Assembly: GCA_046758865.1 (NCBI GenBank)
Contig: JBHIBD010000021.1
Location: forward strand, 1 to 34,621
Length of the DNA stretch: 34,621 nt
Origin: JBHIBD01 sp046758865
GTDB taxonomy: Bacteria; Planctomycetota; Brocadiia; Brocadiales; Bathyanammoxibiaceae
Direction: 5' to 3'
The translations under genes were made by a program, and so were the position numbers. Shown here piece after piece: positions 1 to 7,223 of this stretch; position 1 is the stretch's first letter, and every line of letters begins with the position of its first letter. The notes under the pieces were generated by a model, which was not told where the DNA came from, did not search any database, and saw only the letters and a program-made list of their open reading frames with translations.

Positions 1-2
1 CG

Positions 3-272
3 ATTGCCCAAATCGTGCTTCAACATCATGAGAGGATGGACGGTTCTGGATATCCCGCAGGCCTGTCTGGTGATAACATTATGCTAGAGGCGAGAATATT
101 GGCCGTAGCCGATGTTGTTAAGGCCATGACCACACGCCGACCCTATAGGCCGGCCCTCAGCATAAACGAGGCATTGGAGGAAATATCTCAGAATAAGGGC
201 GTCCTTTACGACTCCAACGTGGTGGATGCCTGTGTGAGACTTCTTACCAGGGAGGGCTCTAAGTCTGAATGA
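3..272 (+). CDS. HD-GYP domain protein, 3' end only (cut by window start)
   Basis: This is the C-terminal part of an HD-GYP phosphohydrolase; the reading frame is open to the window edge, so the gene begins outside. Visible is the second half of the domain: QHHERMDGSGYP with the paired His, the GYP signature and an intact Asp, followed by the helix with ARILAVADVVKAM and RPYRPAL. HD-GYP proteins hydrolyse the second messenger cyclic di-GMP (family knowledge). It is closely similar at both DNA and protein level to the C-terminus of the next gene (541-1962), so the two are recent tandem paralogues. This copy has the canonical HH motif, unlike its neighbour. Its N-terminal sensory part cannot be seen. 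Confidence 0.9.
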   Translation: MAQIVLQHHERMDGSGYPAGLSGDNIMLEARILAVADVVKAMTTRRPYRPALSINEALEEISQNKGVLYDSNVVDACVRLLTREGSKSE

Positions 273-426
273 TTTCAAGCTGCCAACAAGGCAAATAGCG
301 GTACTCTGGTATAGCAACATTTGTTTGCTTCTATTAGGTATTATGTAGACGGCACTACAATGTGCGGAGAACTTACTCATTCCATTTGCGAAACACAATT
401 ACCGACGGCCCCAGGGCCAGCATTAT

Positions 427-455
427 AAGAGGTGTTTCCCTCAAAACACCTCTTT
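427..455 (+). terminator. Stem-loop terminator after the first HD-GYP gene
   Basis: A perfect 11-bp inverted repeat (AAGAGGTGTTT at 427-437, its complement at 444-454) encloses a 6-nt loop and runs into a short T stretch. It lies 155 nt after the HD-GYP stop codon and about 85 nt before the next gene, which suggests the two HD-GYP genes are transcribed separately. The T tract is only three bases, so termination strength is uncertain. Confidence 0.6.
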
Positions 456-540
456 CGCAAAACCACCCGGCGCAGTGCGGCAACTGGGGCCGTACTGGCT
501 CATCTTGAACGAACCCTCACCGAGGAGAAGAAAGGCTTAG

Positions 541-1962
541 ATGGGTAAACCACTTCGTGTTTTGATTGTTGAGGACTCAGGGTACGACGCCGAGTTGCTG
601 CTGCGTGAACTGCGGCACGGCGGCTATGAGCCAACATTTGAGCGGGTTGACACACCCGAAACTATGAACACCGCGCTAGACAGGCAGGCGTGGGATATCG
701 TCCTTGCTGACCACGCCATGCCGCACTTCAATTCACTTGCCGCACTGGAGCTATTGCAGAAAAGGGGACTCGACCTGCCTTTTATCATCGTGTCGGGGGT
801 TATGGGCGTCGATACCGCGGTGGCAGCGATGAAGGCCGGTGCGCACGACTACGTCATGAAAGACAAACTGGCACTACTTGTACCCGCTGTTGAACACGGG
901 TTGTGTGAGGCGAAGGTGCGTCGAGAGCACAAGCTTGCACAAGAAGCGCACTTGGAAAGTGAGGAAAAATTCCGAAGTATAAGCGCTTCAGCCCAAGATG
1001 CTATTATTATGGTAGATAATGCAGGGAATATTTCATATTGGAATGAAGCTGCCAGAAAAACATTTGGTTACTCACAAAAGGAGGTAGTTGGAAAATTTCT
1101 GCATGAATTAATTGTTCCTGATGGGCTCCGTGGAGATTTTTTAAAAGGATTCAGGAGGTTCCAAGATACAGGACAAGGGCCTTTTATTGGAAAAACGGTT
1201 GAACTAGTGGCTATTAAGAGAGACGGGACGGAGTTCCCGGTAGAACATTCTGTTTCAGCGGTACGGATAAAAGGCAAGTGGAATGCAGTAGGGATAATGA
1301 GAGACATCACTGAGCGCAAGCAGGCGGAGGAAGAAATTAAACAGAGTATAGAGAGGTTACGAAAGGCCTTGGGGGGAACCGTCCAGGCCCTGGCACTGAC
1401 AGTCGAAACTAGGGACCCTTACACATCCGGCCATCAGCAGCGTGTGGCCGATCTTGCCCGTGTTATAGCCGCAGAGATGGGTCTTTCGAGGGAACAGATT
1501 GACGGAATCCGCGTGGCTGGGCGTATTCATGACATCGGCAAGATAGCTGTACCCGCTGAGATTCTCAGTAAGCCCGGTAGCCTAACCGAAACTGAATACA
1601 ATATAATCAAAACTCACCCTCAGGTCGGTTATGACATATTGAAGGAGGTAGAATTTCCATGGCCGGTTGCCCAAATCGTGCTTCAACACCAGGAGAGGAT
1701 AAATGGCTCTGGGTATCCCTTGGGTCTGTCGGATGATGAAATTCTCTTGGAGGCAAGAATCCTGGGCGTAGCCGATGTTGTAGAGGCTATGTCCTCTCAC
1801 CGTCCCTACCGCCCGGCCCTCGGCATAGGCAAGGCCCTTGAGGAAATCTCAAAAAATAGGGGCGTCCTTTACGATTCCAAGGTGGTGGATATCTGCGTGA
1901 GACTTTTTACCGAGAAGGGGTTCGAGTTTAAAAAATTCCACCGTGCTGGCCGTGCTAATTGA
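541..1962 (+). CDS. Response regulator with PAS and HD-GYP domains (c-di-GMP phosphodiesterase family)
   Basis: A 473-aa cytoplasmic signalling protein in three parts. Residues 5-120 are a receiver domain with acidic residues E11/D12, phospho-acceptor D57 and K107. Residues about 140-258 are a PAS sensor domain ending in the usual RDITERKQ linker. Residues about 270-460 are an HD-GYP output domain with HDIGK, THPQVGYDIL and GSGYP. HD-GYP domains linearise cyclic di-GMP to pGpG/GMP (family knowledge). The motif normally HHERxDGxGYP reads HQERINGSGYP, so one metal-ligand His and the Asp are changed; activity could be altered, although such variants do occur in the family. A GAGGAG-rich ribosome site precedes the ATG. 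It is a tandem paralogue of the truncated gene at the window start. Confidence 0.92.
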   Translation: MGKPLRVLIVEDSGYDAELLLRELRHGGYEPTFERVDTPETMNTALDRQAWDIVLADHAMPHFNSLAALELLQKRGLDLPFIIVSGVMGVDTAVAAMKAGAHDYVMKDKLALLVPAVEHGLCEAKVRREHKLAQEAHLESEEKFRSISASAQDAIIMVDNAGNISYWNEAARKTFGYSQKEVVGKFLHELIVPDGLRGDFLKGFRRFQDTGQGPFIGKTVELVAIKRDGTEFPVEHSVSAVRIKGKWNAVGIMRDITERKQAEEEIKQSIERLRKALGGTVQALALTVETRDPYTSGHQQRVADLARVIAAEMGLSREQIDGIRVAGRIHDIGKIAVPAEILSKPGSLTETEYNIIKTHPQVGYDILKEVEFPWPVAQIVLQHQERINGSGYPLGLSDDEILLEARILGVADVVEAMSSHRPYRPALGIGKALEEISKNRGVLYDSKVVDICVRLFTEKGFEFKKFHRAGRAN

Positions 1963-2283
1963 AACTCGATGGACGGTCACGCCTCACGCCAGAGGCAAAC
2001 GCCCATTTGGGGCAATCGCACCTTACTGCTGTTGGGGAAAGTGGTAAAAACGACCTTTGTGGTCGTTCATAGACGGGCGGCCACCCGCCTTGGGCGGACT
2101 GTCCTTACGTTTTTGTGTGACAGGTCTTTAGACCTACCCACCGACAGCTTTTGTAATCCATTCATCGTGCCACCCTGTGCAAAGTTAGAGCTTGCCAAAC
2201 GGGGAGGGTTTTGCTAAAATTCCTCGCCTATTTGTCCCTGCTATTTTGCTTTAATTATAGAAGTACTCTACAGTTGCAGGCCA
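1963..2283. other. Intergenic stretch with small hairpins, no gene seen
   Basis: No convincing coding region. A 7-bp hairpin (AACGACC at 2049-2055 with GGTCGTT at 2061-2067) lies 87 nt after the HD-GYP stop and may be a weak terminator, though it has no T run. A second small inverted repeat, AGGTCT/AGACCT, lies near 2122-2135. The segment before 2284 is AT-rich and probably carries the promoter of the DUF4438 gene. Confidence 0.5.
2232..2261 (+). promoter_or_regulatory. Possible sigma-70 promoter for the DUF4438 operon
   Basis: TTGTCC at 2232-2237 and TATAGA at 2256-2261 are separated by 18 nt. Both match the consensus only in part. The predicted start site is only about 15 nt upstream of the ATG at 2284, so the leader would be very short; this agrees with the lack of a good Shine-Dalgarno sequence there. 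Confidence 0.3.
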
Positions 2284-3177
2284 ATGCTGAGAACCAATGT
2301 TGAGGAGCTGGTTTGTATCTCTGTATTTGGTGAGATTACCAGTCCCACCTCGGAGCCGTCCCCATACACGGTGAGTGCTGAGGGACGGCCTGTTGTGCTG
2401 CCCGGTGTTGGGGGGATTACGTATAACGTTAGGGTGGGAGACACTGCAGTCCACTGGGAGGCAGACCACGTCGAGCCAGGGGTCTCTATTAAGAATGTGA
2501 ATAAGGAGGCAAATGCGGCCCTGAATCTCCTTGCCTGTGTGGGCAACCGTGCGTGGGTCTCCTCGGGGGATGCCAAGGGCCGTGAGGGATTTGTTACAGG
2601 CAAGCACGGTGGCATAGAGCATGTGCTTGTGGACTTTGCCGACGAGGTCCTGGAGAGGCTTGCTATTGGGGACAAGATAATGGTCAGGGGAAAAGGGGTT
2701 GGATTGCGGTTTTTGGACTATCCAGAGGTAAAGATAATGAACCTCACGCCAGAGCTTCTCAGCGCCATATCCATAAAGGCGGAGAAAGGTACACTTCTCA
2801 TCCCCGTTACGCATCGGGTGCCTGCTGGGATTATGGGCTCGGGATTGGGTTCGCACCATACCTACCGTGGCGATTATGATATACAACTCTTTGATGAGCC
2901 AACGGTAAAAGAGTACGGTCTGAAAAAGCTCCGATTAGGCGACCTGGTGGCCATAATGGATGCGGACCACTCATTTGGCAGGATATACAGGAAAGGGGCT
3001 GTTACAGTGGGTGTTACCGTTCACACCAACAGTGTAACGGCCGGGCATGGTCCGGGCGTCACCACCCTCTTCACCTCGTCAAAAGGGAGGATTAAACCCG
3101 TGATTGACGGTTCGGCAAATATAGGCAAGTACATGGACTTAGGGAGGTTCAAGTCACAGAAGGGAAGGAGAAAGTAA
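2284..3177 (+). CDS. DUF4438 family protein
   Basis: A 297-aa soluble protein recognisable as DUF4438 from its N-terminal LVCISVFGEI, the strongly conserved VLPGVGGITYNVRVGD and DHVEPGVSIKN blocks, and the C-terminal HTNSVTAGHGPGV glycine/histidine motif. The family has no established biochemical function that I know of; it occurs mainly in anaerobes and thermophiles. There is no signal peptide or membrane segment, so it should be cytoplasmic. The start codon matches the family N-terminus but has only a weak GCAGG ribosome site. The following gene starts 18 nt downstream on the same strand, so the two are probably co-transcribed. Confidence 0.85.
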   Translation: MLRTNVEELVCISVFGEITSPTSEPSPYTVSAEGRPVVLPGVGGITYNVRVGDTAVHWEADHVEPGVSIKNVNKEANAALNLLACVGNRAWVSSGDAKGREGFVTGKHGGIEHVLVDFADEVLERLAIGDKIMVRGKGVGLRFLDYPEVKIMNLTPELLSAISIKAEKGTLLIPVTHRVPAGIMGSGLGSHHTYRGDYDIQLFDEPTVKEYGLKKLRLGDLVAIMDADHSFGRIYRKGAVTVGVTVHTNSVTAGHGPGVTTLFTSSKGRIKPVIDGSANIGKYMDLGRFKSQKGRRK

Positions 3178-3195
3178 GGAGGCTATAGTGGACCG

Positions 3196-3666
3196 ATGGA
3201 CATAAGCAAGGATACTAAGGTAGCGGATTTAGTTAAAGAGCGACCCAGAGCTGCGGTGGTGTTCAAACGGCACGGTTTTTTCACCCTGATGGCACGCATC
3301 CAGGGCGGCTCGGTGGGCGATGTAACCATAGAGAAGGCCTGTGTTCAGCAAGGAGCCGATATGGGGAAGCTGCTTGAGGACCTGAGGGAAGGGGTCAGCG
3401 CATCATCTCAACCCCCTGTCCAGACAAAAACCGACGAGATTACAATCCACAAAAAGATGAAAACCACAGAGGTTACCGACCGCTATCCTGCAGCCAGGAG
3501 CGTCTTTGTGAAACATTTTGGTAAGGGGTGTTTTGACTGTCCTGCCTTTGGTACGGAGGATGTTGCATTTGCCTGCCTGATGCATAACACTGACGTAGAC
3601 CAGTTTGTCAGGGAGTGCATAGAGGCGGTGCAAAAGGGGCGAGAGGCAAAGGCTGCACAAACTTAG
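3196..3666 (+). CDS. Tandem DUF1858-type (redox disulfide) domain protein
   Basis: A 156-aa protein made of two DUF1858-like modules. The first (residues about 3-65, KDTKVADLVKERPRAAVVFK) lacks a cysteine pair. The second (about 75-145, TTEVTDRYPAARSVFVKHF) carries GKGCFDCPAF, the CxxC type seen in hybrid-cluster-protein-associated disulfide domains. By family, the module binds or signals through a redox-active cysteine pair; the role here is inferred. A strong AAGGAGG ribosome site overlaps the upstream stop region but sits 13 nt from the ATG, longer than usual; the nearer GTG is out of frame and stops at once. It follows the DUF4438 gene in an apparent two-gene operon. Confidence 0.82.
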   Translation: MDISKDTKVADLVKERPRAAVVFKRHGFFTLMARIQGGSVGDVTIEKACVQQGADMGKLLEDLREGVSASSQPPVQTKTDEITIHKKMKTTEVTDRYPAARSVFVKHFGKGCFDCPAFGTEDVAFACLMHNTDVDQFVRECIEAVQKGREAKAAQT

Positions 3667-3687
3667 CCTGACCTTGATGTCCCGAGA

Positions 3688-4281
3688 TTATCGCACCTTT
3701 GATAGGTCAAAATTGAAATGAAGCTCGTCCCCTTCGGGCTTTACTACCGATAGTGTTACTTGTGAGTTTGGGTCTATACCCTGAAGTGGAAATTTGTAGA
3801 CACAGGCAGCAACATAGTAAGGGCTTTCAGGGAAATAATTACTGTTTTCGCACACATCCGGCTGAAACTCAAAGGAAGCTGGCACCACGCGGTCGCCGAT
3901 GCGGAGTGTGGACGGCCTGTAATAATTATAGTACAGCGAGTCGGTTAGGACCGTGACGGAAAATGTTATGACATCACGTTTTGAAAGGGCCTTGTTTATC
4001 TCGGCTTGATGTAATTCCCTGTTTTCCACGGCCGCCTTGCGGGCCTTGTAGGCAAGGTTGTGGAATTCGCTGTAAAGGGTTGCCCAGCCTACTTCTTCCC
4101 CCAGATTAACGGTCCATTCCTTCGAAAAGTCCGCCATATCAATGTATCTACCTGCTTTCCCATATTCAATGGCCTCCTTGATATGCTCCGGTTTGAGGCC
4201 TATCAGCATCGCCTCGGCTGGGGCACATAAGACTAGGTATATAAAGACGATAGGAAGGAATATCTTTGCGCAGGCGATCAT
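3688..4281 (-). CDS. Secreted protein of unknown function
   Basis: A 197-aa protein that I do not recognise. The first 24 residues form a clear signal peptide (hydrophobic FLPIVFIYLVLC core, then APAEA, probable cleavage after AEA), so the mature protein should be periplasmic or exported. The mature part starts with a helical, charged segment (LKPEHIKEAIEYGKAGRYID) and ends with a beta-rich region containing two cysteines (VCENSNYF, AACVYKF) that could form a disulfide. It is convergent with the DUF1858 gene (21-nt gap). A near-consensus promoter lies upstream, but there is no obvious ribosome site before the ATG. Confidence 0.75.
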   Translation of the reverse strand: MIACAKIFLPIVFIYLVLCAPAEAMLIGLKPEHIKEAIEYGKAGRYIDMADFSKEWTVNLGEEVGWATLYSEFHNLAYKARKAAVENRELHQAEINKALSKRDVITFSVTVLTDSLYYNYYRPSTLRIGDRVVPASFEFQPDVCENSNYFPESPYYVAACVYKFPLQGIDPNSQVTLSVVKPEGDELHFNFDLSKVR

Positions 4282-4321
4282 GATTTATTTAATCAGAAAC
4301 AGGATTTAGAATAGTTTCGGC

Positions 4322-4350
4322 AATATAGCACCCATATGCAAGGGTGTCAA
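4322..4350 (-). promoter_or_regulatory. Sigma-70 promoter for the secreted protein gene
   Basis: On the minus strand, a perfect TTGACA (-35, 4345-4350) is followed after 17 nt by TATATT (-10, 4322-4327). The spacer holds a small inverted repeat, CACCC and GGGTG flanking eight bases, that could be an operator. The start site should lie about 4314, some 30 nt before the ATG. Confidence 0.7.
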
Positions 4351-4425
4351 CGTGTTATTTATAGAGACTTGTGTGCACGGGAAAAGTCACCCTTAAGGCG
4401 GGCGCGCCTTTTGTGCAATTTTATC

Positions 4426-4453
4426 TTGACAAGCTATCATAATGTGTTATACT
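4426..4453 (+). promoter_or_regulatory. Sigma-70 promoter (extended -10) for the MerR-type regulator
   Basis: TTGACA (4426-4431) and TATACT (4448-4453) are spaced by 16 nt, with a TGT extension just before the -10. Transcription should start near 4460, leaving a leader of about 60 nt before the ATG at 4519. A GC-rich hairpin (AAGGCG/CGCCTT, 4395-4410) followed by four T lies just upstream. Confidence 0.75.
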
Positions 4454-4518
4454 TAAACAGGAGTGTTTATTAAAAACATTAAGTGGGTCTTTAAACAAGG
4501 GAAGGTATAGGTGAGGAG

Positions 4519-5148
4519 ATGGCTAATTTTAATACGAAAGCGGTTTGTAATGTGATAGGTATAACACCACGGCAGGTGCAATACTGGGACGAGACTAATT
4601 TTATAAAGCCCTCAATCAGGCAGGCCACAGGCCACGGCAGTAGCAGATTGTACTCCTTCCTAGACCTAGTGCAGATGCGTGTGGCAAAGGCCCTCCTGGA
4701 CGGAGGGGTCAGTCTGCAGAAAATCAGGAAGAGCTTAGAGTATCTTAGGGCCCATGCCCCGGAGGTAAGAAAGCCTCTGGCAGAGATGAGATTTATTACT
4801 GATGGCGATACAGTGTTTGTCCTTACAAAGGATAAAGATAAGATAGTTGATGCGCTGAAGGGCGGACAGTTGGTCTTTAGCATTGCCCTTGGCGATTTGG
4901 TGAGAGAATTAAGTGGCAAGGTGCAAAGGTTTATAGTGAAGAAGGAGAGGGTGATTGAGATTAACGGGACCGAGTTTGGGGTGCAATTAGAGTCAGACTC
5001 AGAGGGTTCTGGTTTTGTTGCACGATGTCTTTCAATGAATCAGGCCTGCTCGGGAGAGACAGAGGAGCAGGCATTGGAACTAATGAAGGAGACCTTGCGC
5101 AAAAGAGTATTTAACCAGGCAAAAGACGCAAAAGACATGGTAAGCTAG
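4519..5148 (+). CDS. MerR-family regulator with C-terminal HicB-like domain
   Basis: A 209-aa protein. Residues about 5-72 form a MerR-type winged helix-turn-helix: GITPRQVQYWDETNFIKPS recognition region, the SRLYSFLDLVQMR wing and LLDGGVSLQKIRKSLEYL. Residues about 85-140 (RFITDGDTVFVLTKDKD and GGQLVFSIALGDLVREL) resemble the middle region of small MerR-like regulators. Residues about 150-197 (GTEFGVQLESDSEGSGFVARC, then GETEEQALELMKETL) look like the partial RNase-H fold of HicB antitoxins. No HicA toxin partner is adjacent. By family it binds promoter DNA as a dimer; targets are unknown. GGTGAG lies 5-6 nt before the ATG. A strong promoter precedes it and an elaborate stem-loop follows. 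Confidence 0.82.
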   Translation: MANFNTKAVCNVIGITPRQVQYWDETNFIKPSIRQATGHGSSRLYSFLDLVQMRVAKALLDGGVSLQKIRKSLEYLRAHAPEVRKPLAEMRFITDGDTVFVLTKDKDKIVDALKGGQLVFSIALGDLVRELSGKVQRFIVKKERVIEINGTEFGVQLESDSEGSGFVARCLSMNQACSGETEEQALELMKETLRKRVFNQAKDAKDMVS

Positions 5149-5153
5149 GATTT

Positions 5154-5243
5154 AAGTGCCGCAGCTTCCCACAAACTCATGGCAGTTTCTCTTCTCCTTT
5201 CAGTGTCATGAGTACCCTCCTCTAAAGCTGCGGCACTTTTTTT
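5154..5243 (+). terminator. Large nested stem-loop ending in T7: terminator and possible small RNA
   Basis: A perfect 14-bp inverted repeat (AAGTGCCGCAGCTT at 5154-5167, complement at 5225-5238) runs into seven T (5237-5243), a textbook intrinsic terminator for the MerR gene. Its 57-nt interior is itself structured: ACTCATGGCA (5175-5184) pairs with TGTCATGAGT (5204-5213) with one G-U pair, exposing a 19-nt pyrimidine-rich loop with TTCTCCTTTC. That loop resembles the anti-Shine-Dalgarno tail of 16S rRNA. A simple terminator would not need this architecture, so a processed 3'-UTR RNA is possible. Confidence 0.8.
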
Positions 5244-5310
5244 GTCTCTGGAGGTAAGGGGCTACTTAGCATCATCCAGAAGACTGGAGATTGCTGCAGG
5301 ACGCAAAAAC

Positions 5311-5955
5311 TCAGAAGCCCCGGAGCGAGACTACCTCTATTGAGTAATTGGGCTCAAGCTGGCCAGTGTTTTCAAGTGCCCTTTTCCTCATCGCCATCAA
5401 CCCTTTCGGAAGCTCGTTTTTAAGAATCCACATCATGACTTTTTGAGGTACAAAGAACTTGGGTTTCGCCCTTACTTCTAGGGTGAAAATGGTACTCCTG
5501 GGGCTTACCTGCTCTAGCTGCCACTGTCCCGTATACATCTTCATGTTACCGCCGTATCTCTCAAAAACTGCCCTATGTGGGGGCTCTTCCTTGACCTCCA
5601 GGTCCAAATGCATTGTTAGCAAGAGGTGCCTAAACTTCTGTTCGAGGTAGACCTTGTTCCCCCTTCTGGCGGTAATAGCACTCTTTTTCAGGTGCGGTAC
5701 GAACTCATCCAGGTTGTTGTAATCGGTGAGTACGCGCCAAAGGGTCCGCCGAGACGCCTCTACAAACAAAGAGACCCTTAATTCAATGGGCCACGAGCCG
5801 TTTTTTGGCGTTTTGGAGATTATCACCATCTGGCCCCTCTTGGGCAGATCGGTTGATCCGCCCAACACATGAGGACAAAAGAAGAGCACAGACAAGAGAA
5901 AAGGGAGAATAAGGAAGAAAAACAAGTGTGATAAACGGTGCTTGAGCAACAACAT
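5311..5955 (-). CDS. Exported SRPBCC/START-like (cyclase/dehydrase-type) protein
   Basis: A 214-aa protein with a long hydrophobic N-terminus (LFFFLILPFLLSVLFF, residues about 11-27), probably a signal peptide or membrane anchor. The rest matches the SRPBCC/START-like lipid-binding fold: VSLFVEASRRTLWRVLTDYN, then FVPHLKKSAI, a run of beta strands (LDLEVKEEPPHRAVFERYGG) and a long C-terminal helix LPKGLMAMRKRAL. Related proteins bind quinones, polyketides or lipids in a cavity (family knowledge); the ligand here is unknown. A GAGAGGG ribosome site lies about 7 nt before the ATG. It is divergent from carbamate kinase and has its own strong promoter. Confidence 0.8.
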   Translation of the reverse strand: MLLLKHRLSHLFFFLILPFLLSVLFFCPHVLGGSTDLPKRGQMVIISKTPKNGSWPIELRVSLFVEASRRTLWRVLTDYNNLDEFVPHLKKSAITARRGNKVYLEQKFRHLLLTMHLDLEVKEEPPHRAVFERYGGNMKMYTGQWQLEQVSPRSTIFTLEVRAKPKFFVPQKVMMWILKNELPKGLMAMRKRALENTGQLEPNYSIEVVSLRGF

Positions 5956-6006
5956 ACGTATGCCCTCTCAAATACGAACCAAGCACCCCCTCATAAAGCG
6001 CCACAT

Positions 6007-6034
6007 ATAATACCCCTTTTATTGTCAATGTCAA
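6007..6034 (-). promoter_or_regulatory. Sigma-70 promoter for the SRPBCC gene
   Basis: On the minus strand, TTGACA (6029-6034) and TATTAT (6007-6012) are separated by 16 nt. A second TTGACA follows immediately (6023-6028), making a tandem -35 repeat. The -10 lies about 50 nt upstream of the ATG at 5955. Confidence 0.65.
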
Positions 6035-6077
6035 GGTCAGGGAGAGTGGGTTGCCCCCTGGTCTGTGTCCTTGCCCG

Positions 6078-6106
6078 TTGCGCACCTAATGCTAAGGCAG
6101 TAGAAT
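6078..6106 (+). promoter_or_regulatory. Probable promoter for the carbamate kinase gene
   Basis: TTGCGC (6078-6083) and TAGAAT (6101-6106) are spaced by 17 nt; the -10 matches five of six consensus bases. The start site would fall near 6113, only a few bases before a perfect hairpin (6116-6146). It is divergent from the SRPBCC promoter, with about 45 nt between the two -35 elements. Confidence 0.45.
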
Positions 6107-6115
6107 ACACCGCGG

Positions 6116-6146
6116 TACCCCAGCGCAGGGGCACGGCGCTGGGGTA
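6116..6146 (+). promoter_or_regulatory. Perfect 11-bp hairpin at the predicted 5' end of the arcC mRNA
   Basis: TACCCCAGCGC (6116-6126) and its exact complement (6136-6146) enclose a 9-nt loop. There is no T run on either strand, so it is not an intrinsic terminator. If the promoter at 6078-6106 is right, the hairpin sits at the extreme 5' end of the transcript and could protect the mRNA. It could alternatively be an operator for a dimeric regulator. Confidence 0.55.
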
Positions 6147-6188
6147 ATAAAAGACCGTTGGTCAAATTACTCACGAGGGGGCTACTAC

Positions 6189-7139
6189 ATGGCCATCAAA
6201 AAAGCGGTTATTGCCTTTGGTGGTAATGCCATCCTTAAGGAAGGTGAAAGAGGTACTGTTCGGGAGCAGCTCAGACACTGTAGCGAGACCTGTGCCGCAT
6301 TACTCGATATAGTGGATAAGGGCTACGAGTTGGTTATCGTACACGGCAACGGTCCCCAGGTTGGCAATATGCTTTTGCGGGTAGAGGGTGCACTGGGAAA
6401 GGCGCCTGAACTGCCCCTCGATGTCTGTGTTGCAGCCACACAGGGCACAATGGGGTTTATGCTCGAGATAGAGATGCGCAACCAGTTGAAGGAACGCGGC
6501 CGTGCGAAGGAGGTGACCACGCTCATGACCCAGGTGGTCGTTGACCCTGAGAGGGAGAGGTTTGAACACCCGACAAAACCCGTGGGCCCCTTTTATGGTA
6601 AAGAGCGTGCCGAAGAACTGAGGCGGGAGAAACACTGGGACATCGTGGAGGATAGCCACAGGGGATTCCGCCGGGTGGTGCCTTCGCCAAGGCCTGTCGA
6701 GATACTTGGGATCGGCACGATTCGGTCGCTTATCAATGGAGGACACATTGTCATTGCCGCCGGTGGGGGTGGCATCCCCGTTCTCAGAAGGGAGGGTGAA
6801 CACCTGACCGGTGTAGAGGCTGTAATTGATAAGGATTATACAGCCAGCCTGATGGCCCGTGAAGTAGAGGCAGAGCTGTTTATCGTCCTTACCCGTGTAG
6901 AGAGCGTGGCTATCCATTTTGGTACCATAGAGGAAAAACCCCTACGGCGTATCACGCCCAGCGAAGCAAGGGATTACCTTGCGCAGGGTGAGTTCCCACC
7001 AGGCAGTATGGGCCCTAAGATATCTGCAACACTTGAATTCGTAGAGGCCACGGGGCATGAGGTATTGATAACCGCAGCAGAGAAATTGAAACCCGCTTTG
7101 GATGGCCTTACCGGCACCAGGCTGGTTAAGGGCCCTTGA
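6189..7139 (+). CDS. arcC: Carbamate kinase
   Basis: A 316-aa cytoplasmic amino-acid-kinase-fold enzyme of normal family length. Seen are the N-terminal FGGNAIL phosphate loop, VIVHGNGPQVGNMLLR, ATQGTMGFMLE, the VVPSPRPVEI segment, IAAGGGGIPV, AVIDKDYTASLMA and the C-terminal GSMGPKISATLEF. Carbamate kinase transfers phosphate between carbamoyl phosphate and ADP, usually forming ATP during fermentation of arginine, agmatine or purines; the direction here is unknown. No arginine deiminase or ornithine carbamoyltransferase gene is nearby. A GAGGGGG ribosome site lies 7 nt before the ATG. The next gene follows after 84 nt on the same strand and is probably co-transcribed. Confidence 0.93.
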   Translation: MAIKKAVIAFGGNAILKEGERGTVREQLRHCSETCAALLDIVDKGYELVIVHGNGPQVGNMLLRVEGALGKAPELPLDVCVAATQGTMGFMLEIEMRNQLKERGRAKEVTTLMTQVVVDPERERFEHPTKPVGPFYGKERAEELRREKHWDIVEDSHRGFRRVVPSPRPVEILGIGTIRSLINGGHIVIAAGGGGIPVLRREGEHLTGVEAVIDKDYTASLMAREVEAELFIVLTRVESVAIHFGTIEEKPLRRITPSEARDYLAQGEFPPGSMGPKISATLEFVEATGHEVLITAAEKLKPALDGLTGTRLVKGP

Positions 7140-7223
7140 TGTAGTGCGGGTAAGGTTGGGGGGCGTAGGGACGCCTTTATGGTTGTCCGAAGGCGATGGC
7201 ATATGCCTTGGAGAAATTGACAT

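Noticed and set aside
1969..2217. 82-residue plus-strand frame after the HD-GYP gene
   Set aside because: It has no ribosome site, an odd composition and overlapping hairpins; it looks non-coding.
2251..2886. Long minus-strand frame (211 residues) opposite DUF4438
   Set aside because: It is antisense to a gene with clear family motifs and has no recognisable content of its own.
7162..7175. GGCGT/ACGCC hairpin between carbamate kinase and the cPGS-like gene as a terminator
   Set aside because: The stem is only 5 bp with three T, and the gap is short; the two genes probably form one transcript.
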